Positions 44,509-52,376 of a DNA stretch of 64,000 nucleotides are shown one piece after another. The first letter of the stretch is position 1. Each line of letters opens with the position of its first letter. The notes under the pieces are model-generated. The model was not told the origin of the DNA and did not search any database. It worked only from the letters and a program-made list of their open reading frames with translations. This stretch comes from DASYXT01 sp035934555 (GTDB taxonomy: Bacteria; Verrucomicrobiota; Verrucomicrobiia; Limisphaerales; UBA8199): positions 1-64,000 of the forward strand of contig DASYXT010000133.1 in NCBI GenBank assembly GCA_035934555.1. The letters run 5' to 3'. The translations under genes were made by a program, and so were the position numbers.

Positions 44509-44666
44509 CGTTCCTGCCGCCTCGGACCCGGATGGTTGTAATCACGCCCTCAGTCAGCTCTTCGCAAAGCAACGTTTGACCCCCTCTCCCTTGAACGTTA
44601 CAGTGCCGGCATCAGATTCAGCGTAGTGTTTTGAACTCAAATCATTCCAATTCTCCCAAACTCCGC

Positions 44667-45521
44667 ATGGCCGCGGCCGAACCGGCGGAGGACCTGTCGC
44701 GCCGGCTCGAACGCGAGCAACGCGCTTCCCAACTCCAGCGTGAAGCGAACCTCGAGCAGTCCCTCGCCCCGTTCCGCGTCGGCTCAGTCGGCTACCTCAA
44801 TGCCGTCCCCCTCACACGCGGCCTCGAGGACCAAGTCCGGTTCACCACTCCGTCGCAACTGGCGCAACTCTTGCAGAAAGACGAACTGGACGCCGCCCTG
44901 GTCAGCGTCGTCGAGGTGTTGTTTAACGATCGCTACGACATTCTGGACGGAATCGCCATCGCGTCCCTCGGCGAGGTCAAAAGCGTGCTGCTGGCGCACA
45001 AGCGTCCGCTGCAGGACGCGCGGGAAATTTTCTGTGACCAGGCGTCATTGACCAGCATCGAGCTGGTCCGCGTGTTATTGGCCGAGCGCGGTATTCGTCC
45101 CGAGTTCAAGCCGCTGCCCAGCTACGATTTGGCCGCGTTGCCCGATTACGCGCTGCTGATTGGCGACCGCGCGCTGGACCTGGCCTTGGGGCCGCACGAA
45201 CACGAGCTTTGGGACCTGGGCGCGGCCTGGTTCGAGCTGACGCGGCTGCCGTTTGTTTATGCGGTTTGGGCACTGCGCCGCGGAGTGGAAAACACCGCGC
45301 TGCGCCGGCAATTGCATGAAGCGCGCGATTTTGGCCTCGACACCCTTGACCACATCATCGCCAGCCGCACCGAGTACACGTTCGATTTCCGCAAGGATTA
45401 TCTCGGCTGGCATATCCACTTCCATTTGGGTGCAGATGAAAAGCGCGGGATGGCCAGGTTCATCGAGTTGCTGCGGAAGCATGGCCAGCGGCCGGTGTTT
45501 GAGCCGAAGTTCGTTAATTAG
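44667..45521 (+). CDS. mqnA: Chorismate dehydratase MqnA
   Basis: MqnA turns chorismate into 3-enolpyruvylbenzoate, the first step of the futalosine route. The 284-residue protein has the periplasmic-binding-like fold and the family motif RVGSVGYLNAVPLTRGL. SQLAQLLQKDELDAALVSVV, ALLIGDRALDLAL, ELTRLPFVYAVWALR and the C-terminal TYTFDF-like segment (TEYTFDFRKDYL) follow. The start is uncertain: ATG 44667 (MAAAEPAEDL) or TTG 44631. It lies downstream of mqnE, separated by the MITE-like element. mqnB, mqnC and mqnD are not in the window. Confidence 0.87.
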   Translation: MAAAEPAEDLSRRLEREQRASQLQREANLEQSLAPFRVGSVGYLNAVPLTRGLEDQVRFTTPSQLAQLLQKDELDAALVSVVEVLFNDRYDILDGIAIASLGEVKSVLLAHKRPLQDAREIFCDQASLTSIELVRVLLAERGIRPEFKPLPSYDLAALPDYALLIGDRALDLALGPHEHELWDLGAAWFELTRLPFVYAVWALRRGVENTALRRQLHEARDFGLDTLDHIIASRTEYTFDFRKDYLGWHIHFHLGADEKRGMARFIELLRKHGQRPVFEPKFVN

Positions 45522-45561
45522 CCGCGGTTCATCTACGGCTTTTCCTCTGGCTTTTTCTTTT

Positions 45562-45588
45562 TGTGATCCTTGTGTTCTTTGTGGTTAA
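45562..45588. repeat. TGTTCTTTGTGGTTAA-type dispersed word
   Basis: TGTGATCCTTGTGTTCTTTG then TGGTTAA follows the mqnA stop by about 40 bases. It resembles a widespread intergenic word. The remaining 45589-45788 gap shows no gene. Confidence 0.45.
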
Positions 45589-45788
45589 GTCCATCCGCTG
45601 AGCGTTTCGCGAAGCCACCGGTTTAAGAGCACTTAACCGCACCGCCGCTCGCCGCGCTCCACGCATCAGGTCCTGTCGATAAAATTCATCTCACGAATCA
45701 GCCCTTGACCCCAGGCCGGAAAATGAATTTGATCCTACGCGTCAGAGTCAGAAGATATGCGCCTTACGTTTCGGGCAGATAGAGAACT

Positions 45789-46673
45789 ATGAAGACAATC
45801 ACCCTCGCCGGTAGTCTGATCGTGGGGGCAATGCTGGGTGCCAGTATGCTGACAACCTCGGCCCAGGCCGTCCCCAAAAAGGTTCTGGTGGTCACAACCA
45901 CCCTCGGGTTCCGCCACAGCTCCATCCCCACCGCCGAGCGGATTATCAATCAACTCGGCGAAAAAAGCGGCGCCTTCACCGTCGAATATGCCCGGGTCAA
46001 TCCGGAGGACGCGCAGTTCAAAGGGCCGGACGGCAAACCGGATAACCAGAAGGTCCATGCAGCCATCAAAGAGGTGCTCGCGGAAAAGATGAGCCCCGAG
46101 GCGCTGAAGAACTATGATGCGGTCATCTTCGCCAATACGACCGGCGACCTGCCGTTGCCGGATGAACAGGCCTTCCTCGATTGGATCAAATCAGGCAAAG
46201 GGTTCGTCGGCATGCACTCGGCGGCCGATACCTTCCACCATTTCGACGGCTATCTGGATATGGTCGGCGCTGAATTCAAGCAGCACGAGGCGCAGGTCCA
46301 GGTCGAGCCGATCGATCAGGACCCCGATTGCCCCGCGTGCCGCCACCTGCCGGCCAACTGGAAGGTGTTTGATGAAATCTATCAATTCAAGAATTTCGAT
46401 CCGGCCAAGGTGCATGGGCTGCTGACTCTCGACAAGCACCCCAACAACGGCACCCCGGGTATTTACCCCATTTCGTGGTGCAAAGATTACGGCAAAGGTC
46501 GTGTCTTTTATACCTCGCTTGGGCACCGCGAAGACGTTTGGGACCCCAACTGGCCCGACCGCAAGAATCCGAAGGAAGTCGCCGAAGCGTATCAGGAGCA
46601 CATCCTGAACGGCATCAAATGGGCCGTCGGTTTGGAACAATGGAATGCCAAACCGCAGAAGCCCGCCGAATAG
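45789..46673 (+). CDS. Secreted ThuA-domain protein
   Basis: A 294-residue ThuA-like protein with a Sec-type signal peptide (MKTITLAGSLIVGAMLGASM), unlike the Tat signal of its relative at 42038. Family features are KKVLVVTTTLGFRHSSIPTA, GKGFVGMHSAADTFHHFDGY, and GKGRVFYTSLGHREDVWDPN. A short Cys-rich loop, DPDCPACRHL, may bind metal or form a disulfide. It is followed after 5 bases by a Tat-exported Gfo/Idh/MocA enzyme, so the two very likely act on the same sugar in the periplasm. Confidence 0.9.
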   Translation: MKTITLAGSLIVGAMLGASMLTTSAQAVPKKVLVVTTTLGFRHSSIPTAERIINQLGEKSGAFTVEYARVNPEDAQFKGPDGKPDNQKVHAAIKEVLAEKMSPEALKNYDAVIFANTTGDLPLPDEQAFLDWIKSGKGFVGMHSAADTFHHFDGYLDMVGAEFKQHEAQVQVEPIDQDPDCPACRHLPANWKVFDEIYQFKNFDPAKVHGLLTLDKHPNNGTPGIYPISWCKDYGKGRVFYTSLGHREDVWDPNWPDRKNPKEVAEAYQEHILNGIKWAVGLEQWNAKPQKPAE

Positions 46674-46678
46674 CATTT

Positions 46679-48061
46679 ATGACTGAACAGGAAAACAGAC
46701 CACCGGATTTCAACCGCCGGGATTTTCTCAAGAGTGGCTCAGTGGCCACCTTGATGACGATGATGGGCGGCGTGGAATTATTTGCCCAAACCAATGCCGC
46801 TGCGCCCGCCGACAACAAGGTGGTGGGGGCCAGAGTAAAGATTGGGGTCATCGGGCTGGGCAACTGGGGCCGCGAGATCGTCAACACCCTCACGCGCAAT
46901 CCGCAAGCGGAGTTGGTGGCCATTTGCGACACTTATCCCGCCTCGCTGCGCCGGATCGCCGATGCCGCTCCGGGCGCCGCTAAAATCCCGGATTACAAAG
47001 CGCTATTGGCGAACAAAGATATCAAGGCGGTGGTGGTTGCGACGCCAACCCACCAGCACAAAGAAATTGTTCTGGCCGCTTTGCAGGCGGGCAAGCACGT
47101 CTATTGCGAAGCCCCCATCGCGCACACGATTGACGATGCCCGCGCCATCGCCGCCGCTGCCAAAGCCGCCCGCCAATGCGTATTCCAGGCCGGCCTGCAG
47201 TTGCGCTCCGACCCGCAGCGGCATTTCCTGCTGCCCTTTATCCGGTCTGGCGCCATGGGCCAGCCAATCTTCGCCCGCGCGCAATGGCACAAGAAAACGA
47301 GTTGGCGCTCCACTTCGCCCAAGCCGGAGCGAGAAAAGGAACTGAATTGGCGGCTGAGCAAAGAGACCTCGCCGGGCCTGATTTCCGAAGTGGGCTGCCA
47401 TCCGGTGGATCAAGCGACATTATTTCTCGACGGCTTGCCCACCGCCGTGAGCGGTTTCGGCTCGGTTGTCTTTTGGAAAGACGGCCGGGACGTGCCCGAC
47501 ACCGTGCAGGCCATGCTCGAGTTCCCCAGCGGCGTGCAAATGATCTACGACGCGACGCTCGCGAATTCTTTCGATGCCGATTACGAGATTTTATACGGCA
47601 GCGACGCGGCGGTGATGATGCGCCGCGGCAAGAACGGCGACAGCAAAGCCTGGTTGTTCAAGGAGGTCGATTCACCGCTATTGGGCTGGGAAGTTTATGC
47701 CCATAAGGACGAGTTTTACCAGGAGACTGGCATCGCGCTGGTGGCCAACGCCAGCAAATCCACCCCGCCGAGCGAGGCCCAAACCGCCGAGCAACTGTTG
47801 ACCACCTCGACTTTGTACAAAGCTTTGGATGCTTTCCTGCTTAATTCCCGCGATGTCACCGCAGCGCTCGACGACGCGATTGCCTTGCTCGGCCCCGACG
47901 ACCCTAATGCGCTGGGTGAGCAGGCGGCAAAAGTGGCGCGGCGCCCGGCTGCGGGTTACCTGGAAGGGTATCGCGCGGCAGTCATCACTCTGACGGCTAA
48001 CCAGGCGATCCTGGCCCGCCAGCGCCTCGAGATTAAACCCGAGCTGTATGAATTGGGTTGA
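46679..48061 (+). CDS. Tat-exported Gfo/Idh/MocA oxidoreductase
   Basis: A 460-residue NAD(P)-dependent sugar oxidoreductase. The Tat signal NRRDFLKSGSVATLMTMMGG is followed by the Rossmann motif VIGLGNWGRE and by the family lysine region, changed here from the usual EKP to EAP in HVYCEAPIAHT. EVGCHPVDQA carries the likely His/Asp catalytic pair. Export with bound cofactor is known for glucose-fructose oxidoreductase of this family. ATG 46679 follows the ThuA stop by 5 bases. The missing Lys of EKP is a notable departure and may alter the chemistry. Confidence 0.88.
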   Translation: MTEQENRPPDFNRRDFLKSGSVATLMTMMGGVELFAQTNAAAPADNKVVGARVKIGVIGLGNWGREIVNTLTRNPQAELVAICDTYPASLRRIADAAPGAAKIPDYKALLANKDIKAVVVATPTHQHKEIVLAALQAGKHVYCEAPIAHTIDDARAIAAAAKAARQCVFQAGLQLRSDPQRHFLLPFIRSGAMGQPIFARAQWHKKTSWRSTSPKPEREKELNWRLSKETSPGLISEVGCHPVDQATLFLDGLPTAVSGFGSVVFWKDGRDVPDTVQAMLEFPSGVQMIYDATLANSFDADYEILYGSDAAVMMRRGKNGDSKAWLFKEVDSPLLGWEVYAHKDEFYQETGIALVANASKSTPPSEAQTAEQLLTTSTLYKALDAFLLNSRDVTAALDDAIALLGPDDPNALGEQAAKVARRPAAGYLEGYRAAVITLTANQAILARQRLEIKPELYELG

Positions 48062-48115
48062 TGAAAGAGCGTGAAACTTGCAGTATTGCCTAATATGAGA
48101 TTGAAAGTTACGACG

Positions 48116-48802
48116 ATGAAAAAGCAAATCTTCCTCGCGGGCATGGCCCTCTATTTACTGGCAGGCGTTCGCGCGCAGGCCGCAGATGAAATGACCCGCT
48201 TTTATGCGCGGTCCGGCAGCAAAATGCGCATCGAAGGCACCGCCACCGCCATCCATACGCATTGGGCGGTGGAAAGTCCGCTCATCGGTGGCTGGCTCGA
48301 AGTGGGTCCGGGTTTTCCTGCTGAGCCGGGCCAGGCCGCCACACCGGGTCCTATCCAGGCTAAAGGCGAAGTCTTTATCATGGTCCGTTCACTTAAGAGC
48401 GTCGAGGATGATGGCAAGCCCTATTCCGATGCGATGGACCGGGTTATGTATGAACACCTCCGAGCCGCTGACGACGCCCGCGCGCGGATCACTTTCCAGC
48501 TCACCAGCCTGACGCTTAAAGAGCCGGCCAAGAGCAAAGACACGCCGTATGTATTCGAAGCCAAAGGCGACCTGACCGTAACGGGTGTCACTAACAAGAT
48601 CGCCATGCTCGTCAATGTGCTCCCGCTCCCGGACAAAAAGGTGAAGATCAGCGGCACGACCGCGGTAAAGATGACCGACTACAAGATTTCCCCTCCGGCG
48701 CCTGTGGGCATCCTGCTCAAGACCGGTGATGATGTGAAGCTGGTGTTTGAGTGGATGGTCGCGCCGCGCACGCCGCCGACCGCAGCCGCGGCAGCGAAGT
48801 AA
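48116..48802 (+). CDS. YceI-like periplasmic lipid-binding protein
   Basis: A 228-residue exported protein with a signal peptide (KKQIFLAGMALYLLAGVRAQA) and a YceI-type beta-barrel, which binds polyisoprenoid or other lipids in known members. The domain carries FYARSGSKMRIEGTATAIH, ITFQLTSLTLKE, ARGDL-like EAKGDLTVTGVTNKIAMLVN and the usual C-terminal VKMTDYKISPP stretch. ATG 48116 is preferred over the upstream in-frame ATG at 48071. It lies about 55 bp after the Gfo gene, probably in the same operon. The link to sugar oxidation is unclear. Confidence 0.8.
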   Translation: MKKQIFLAGMALYLLAGVRAQAADEMTRFYARSGSKMRIEGTATAIHTHWAVESPLIGGWLEVGPGFPAEPGQAATPGPIQAKGEVFIMVRSLKSVEDDGKPYSDAMDRVMYEHLRAADDARARITFQLTSLTLKEPAKSKDTPYVFEAKGDLTVTGVTNKIAMLVNVLPLPDKKVKISGTTAVKMTDYKISPPAPVGILLKTGDDVKLVFEWMVAPRTPPTAAAAAK

Positions 48803-48864
48803 CGCTCGAAGTAACGCTGCACGCTCCACGCTTTACGCTCGGCGCCGGCGCCCCACGCCGGCGC

Positions 48865-50886
48865 TCATTGCAGCTTACCCAGCGCTGCTTCCGCTTTCTT
48901 GCGGGTCGCTTCGCTGGTGGACTTTTCGACCACCAACTGGAGCGCCTTCCGGCGTTCATCTTGAGAGAGACTGTCTTTGGCTTTGCTGACCCCCTCGAGC
49001 ATGGCCGCCCAGGCGTCCTCGGCCAAGGCGGAATCCTGGCTGAATGAGCTGACGGATTCGAACCAGGGTTTGCCCGGCGGTTGGTGGGAGACTGCCTGCG
49101 CGAGAATCGTCAGTGCGAGCGATTTTTCCTCCGGCCGTTGCAACAGCGGCATCACCGTGCTGATCTTTTCGGCTTTTTGATCCGAAGACATGTGGGTGTC
49201 CCCTTGCAGGAACTGCAAGTATCCTCGCACGGCCAGTACTTGGTAGGAGGGTTTCTGCGTTGAGTGAGCCATTTGCAACAACTGCTCAGCCGCGGCGCTA
49301 TCCTCAGGCCAGGTATTGGGCCACGCAGCCAGCGTTCGCGCCGCTTCGTCCTGGACGCTTTCTTCCGGGTCGTTCAGAGCGCCGGTAACGCCTGCCAACC
49401 CGTCCGGCCCGCCCGCCGCCGCCAAGGCGTGGATGCCCAGGACGCGCATTGCCGGGTCATTGCTTTTCATCAAAGGCAGCAACTCCGGTGCGCCCGCGGC
49501 ACCCTGCCGGCCGCTGATGTCCAACAGCGCGCTTTCCACTTCCGCGCGCTGGCCTGCGCCAGACGAGCCGAGCATTTGCACCAGGCGGCGTAATTCCGGG
49601 GCGCCGCCCATGGAACTGACGGCTTGGATTGCGGCCGCCCGTGTCGCCGGCTCCGCAGAATTCATCGCGTCGGCTGCGACAGGCAACGCGGCGTCGATGT
49701 GCCGCAAGCCTGCCAATTTCAACAGCACAGGCCGTTCGCGCGGGTCACCGGTCTGTAACCGGGCCAGCATTTCTGCGTTGACCTCATTGCCCGGCAGCCG
49801 CGTGAGACTGGCCAGCGCGGCTTTGGCGATGGCAGGGTCGGCATCCAATGCGGCGCCGAGCAGCACGGGCAGGCTGTCCCGGTTGCCCGAGCGCTCGACG
49901 GCTTCGACCGCCACCACTCTGACGTCCTTTGTCGTGCCGTGTTGGACGACCTCAACCAGGGCGGGCCACACCGCCGGGTCTTTTCGATCCGCCAGCGCCA
50001 GCAGCAGGCGCGGTTGCCGGCTCGCCTCGCAGCGGCCCAGTTCGGCGACCAGCGCTTTGGTCGCTTCTGGTCCCGGCAGCTCGCGAGCGGTACTGAGGCC
50101 GACGTTAAAGAAGGCCTTGTTGGGCGAGCGCAATTGTTCCAATAGGAGCGGCACGCCTGCGGCGCGGCGGGCCAGGATCGCGCCACGCGTCGCTTCCAGA
50201 AGCCGTTGCTGCGGCAGATCGGCGCTGCGCACCATATCGTATAGCTTGCGGGCTGTGCCGTATTCGCCCGCCGACAGGAACTGTTCGGCGCAGAGGGTGC
50301 AGCCTTGGGCGATTGCTGAACGAACCTCGGCCGGGGATTTGGGGAGTGCACGCGTCAATGCTTTGGCCGCTGAGGAACCACCAACACGGCCCAGAGCGAC
50401 GGCGGCCGCGCAGGCCACTTCAGAGTCCGGCGCGGCAAGATTGGCGCTCAAGACGGGAATCGCCTGGCGGTCGCGTTTGACGGCAATCGAATTCAGCACA
50501 CCAACGAGCAATTCGCCGTGGACCTGTCCGGCGGCCTGCCGCAACGCCGCCTCGGCCTCCGGGCCCGGGATGGCCTCAAGCGCGATGCGAGCCCAGGAGG
50601 CCAAATGCGCATCGGCCAGCAACGGCGCCAGCGCCGGCACAGCATCGGCCGAGCCATAGATCGCCAATCGCTTGCAGGTGATCGCTTTCTCGGCGGGGGC
50701 GGCGTCGGAGCGCAAAATGGCAATGAGCTGTTGCTCCTTTTCATGCACGGCGGCCGGCGGATCCCCGGCAGCGTTTGCTGCGGCGACACCGGCGCACAGT
50801 ACCAGCCACAAACTCAGCAGGAAACCCGAGCCGAATAAAGCCGGTGTTCTGGACCTTGAATTTTGAAATTGATTCATCATAAACAT
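48865..50886 (-). CDS. Secreted HEAT-repeat protein
   Basis: A 673-residue exported protein. The signal peptide (FLLSLWLVLCAGVAAANA) is followed by about 600 residues of HEAT-like helical repeats with the recurring pattern of Ala-Leu-rich helices and Asp-Pro turns (RDSLPVLLGAALDADPAIAK, AAAIQAVSSMGGAPELRRL). No catalytic domain is seen. It would act as a scaffold or binding protein in the periplasm. It lies 31 bp after the Gfo/Idh/MocA gene 50918-52252 on the same strand, so it may be the partner of that enzyme. Confidence 0.82.
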   Translation of the reverse strand: MFMMNQFQNSRSRTPALFGSGFLLSLWLVLCAGVAAANAAGDPPAAVHEKEQQLIAILRSDAAPAEKAITCKRLAIYGSADAVPALAPLLADAHLASWARIALEAIPGPEAEAALRQAAGQVHGELLVGVLNSIAVKRDRQAIPVLSANLAAPDSEVACAAAVALGRVGGSSAAKALTRALPKSPAEVRSAIAQGCTLCAEQFLSAGEYGTARKLYDMVRSADLPQQRLLEATRGAILARRAAGVPLLLEQLRSPNKAFFNVGLSTARELPGPEATKALVAELGRCEASRQPRLLLALADRKDPAVWPALVEVVQHGTTKDVRVVAVEAVERSGNRDSLPVLLGAALDADPAIAKAALASLTRLPGNEVNAEMLARLQTGDPRERPVLLKLAGLRHIDAALPVAADAMNSAEPATRAAAIQAVSSMGGAPELRRLVQMLGSSGAGQRAEVESALLDISGRQGAAGAPELLPLMKSNDPAMRVLGIHALAAAGGPDGLAGVTGALNDPEESVQDEAARTLAAWPNTWPEDSAAAEQLLQMAHSTQKPSYQVLAVRGYLQFLQGDTHMSSDQKAEKISTVMPLLQRPEEKSLALTILAQAVSHQPPGKPWFESVSSFSQDSALAEDAWAAMLEGVSKAKDSLSQDERRKALQLVVEKSTSEATRKKAEAALGKLQ

Positions 50887-50917
50887 ACTCGGTTAGAGAG
50901 CATTTCTGTTTCAGGGC

Positions 50918-52252
50918 TCAAATGCGCCACGGTTCACGCAGCGCTTCCGCGCGCAGCCGATTGGCCTGGTCATCGCCGATGAACTCGTTTTTGACCGGGT
51001 CGTACTGCACCTTGCGATTGAGGAACAGCGCGATATTGGACGCATGACAGGCAATGTGCGCCTCGCAGGCCGCGTCGGCGTTGGCCCGCGTCTTAGCTCG
51101 CGTTTTCACGCAATCGAGGAAATTCCGAATATGCAGATTGGCCGGGTAACCGGAGATTTTGGCGCCGCGCCCCACAAGCAGTGCGGGCGAGCTGGCAACA
51201 ATGTCGGCATCGTCGCCGGTTTCGACCCAGCCGGTCTCGCCTTCGAAGCGCACCGGGCAGGAGCCCAGCGGCAGCCAGCCGTCATTGCGCAGCACCAGCT
51301 TTACGCCGTTGCCATAGCGCGCGTGCAACTGGTCGCCCACCGGCTCATACTCCACCGGCGCGGTGGCGTCGGCGTCGTTGGCCCACTGGCACAGGTCCAC
51401 GCAATGCGAGCCCCATTCCAGGCAGCCGCCGCCGGTCAGCCCGCCACCCTTTTCAAAATTGAATCCGTCCAGGAGCTTCGAGTTATAGGGCCGCCAGGCC
51501 GCCGGACCGAGGTACGTATTCCAATCCACCTTGTCCTTCGGCGGCTCGGGCTCAGGTGGTTCCCAACCACTCATCACCGTGCCCAGACCGCCCGGGTGAG
51601 CATAAAGGGTCGTCAGTTTGCCCAGCTTGCCGTACCGGGCGAGATCGATCGCAAAAGCGAAATTCGGCAGGCTGCGCCGTTGTGTGCCGGCCTGGAACAC
51701 CCGACCCGTGCGCCGCATAGTCGCGGCCAGTTCGAGGCTCTGCGCAATGTTCTTGGTGCAGGGTTTTTCGCAATACATGTCCTTGCCGGCGTTGGCGGCG
51801 AGGCAGGCGGCCGTCGCGTGCCAGTTCGGGCCGGTCGCGATCAGCACCGCGTCGATGTCGCTTCGGGCCAGCAATTCGCGCAGATCGCGGTAGGTCGCGC
51901 AATCCTGGTTGCCGTAATGGTTATTGGCCATCTGCCGAACGGCGTGGCGCCGGGCCTCTTTGATGTCGCAGACGGCGATGAACTGCACATCGGGTTCGGC
52001 CAAAAAGCAGCCCAGGTCGTAGGTGCCGCGGTGACCAATGCCGATGCCGCCCATGACGATGCGTTCGCTGGGCGCCACCGCTCCATCCCGGCCGAGCACG
52101 GCGGCGGGTACGATTTGGGGCGCAGCGAGCAGGGCGCTCATCTTGGCTGCGGTGCTGAGAAAGCGGCGCCGGGTCAAGGACGAGCCGCGCTGAGCTGCCG
52201 CGGCGGTGGTGGAGGGTGATGTGGGGTGTGTTGGAATACCGAGAGGTCTCAT
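50918..52252 (-). CDS. Tat-exported Gfo/Idh/MocA oxidoreductase
   Basis: A 444-residue sugar oxidoreductase with a twin-arginine signal LTRRRFLSTAAKMSALLAAP. The nucleotide site is MGGIGIGHRGTYDLG, a looser form of the usual GxGxxG. The catalytic EKP is intact (DMYCEKPCTKN), and LEWGSHCVDLCQWAND supplies the His region. AAAGGA (forward strand 52261-52266) is a good ribosome site 8 bases from the ATG. It is first in a pair with the HEAT protein gene. The about 120 bp upstream show no other gene. Confidence 0.88.
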   Translation of the reverse strand: MRPLGIPTHPTSPSTTAAAAQRGSSLTRRRFLSTAAKMSALLAAPQIVPAAVLGRDGAVAPSERIVMGGIGIGHRGTYDLGCFLAEPDVQFIAVCDIKEARRHAVRQMANNHYGNQDCATYRDLRELLARSDIDAVLIATGPNWHATAACLAANAGKDMYCEKPCTKNIAQSLELAATMRRTGRVFQAGTQRRSLPNFAFAIDLARYGKLGKLTTLYAHPGGLGTVMSGWEPPEPEPPKDKVDWNTYLGPAAWRPYNSKLLDGFNFEKGGGLTGGGCLEWGSHCVDLCQWANDADATAPVEYEPVGDQLHARYGNGVKLVLRNDGWLPLGSCPVRFEGETGWVETGDDADIVASSPALLVGRGAKISGYPANLHIRNFLDCVKTRAKTRANADAACEAHIACHASNIALFLNRKVQYDPVKNEFIGDDQANRLRAEALREPWRI

Positions 52253-52376
52253 TCGCTATTTCCTTTCTGGTCTTACATGTAACGGCGTGCAGGCCGAGTA
52301 TGGGACTGGCCGCGGTGCGTGTCTATAAAATCCCACAAAACGCACGAGGGTGGCCGGTCGGCGAGCTTCTGTCGTG

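Noticed and set aside
49316..50659. Plus-strand open frame of 447 residues, Arg/Ser/Ala-rich
   Set aside because: It is antisense to the HEAT-repeat gene, and its biased composition is what a shadow of Ala/Leu-rich helices gives.
51044..52219. Plus-strand open frame of 391 residues
   Set aside because: It is antisense to the Gfo/Idh/MocA gene, whose motifs and ribosome site are clear.
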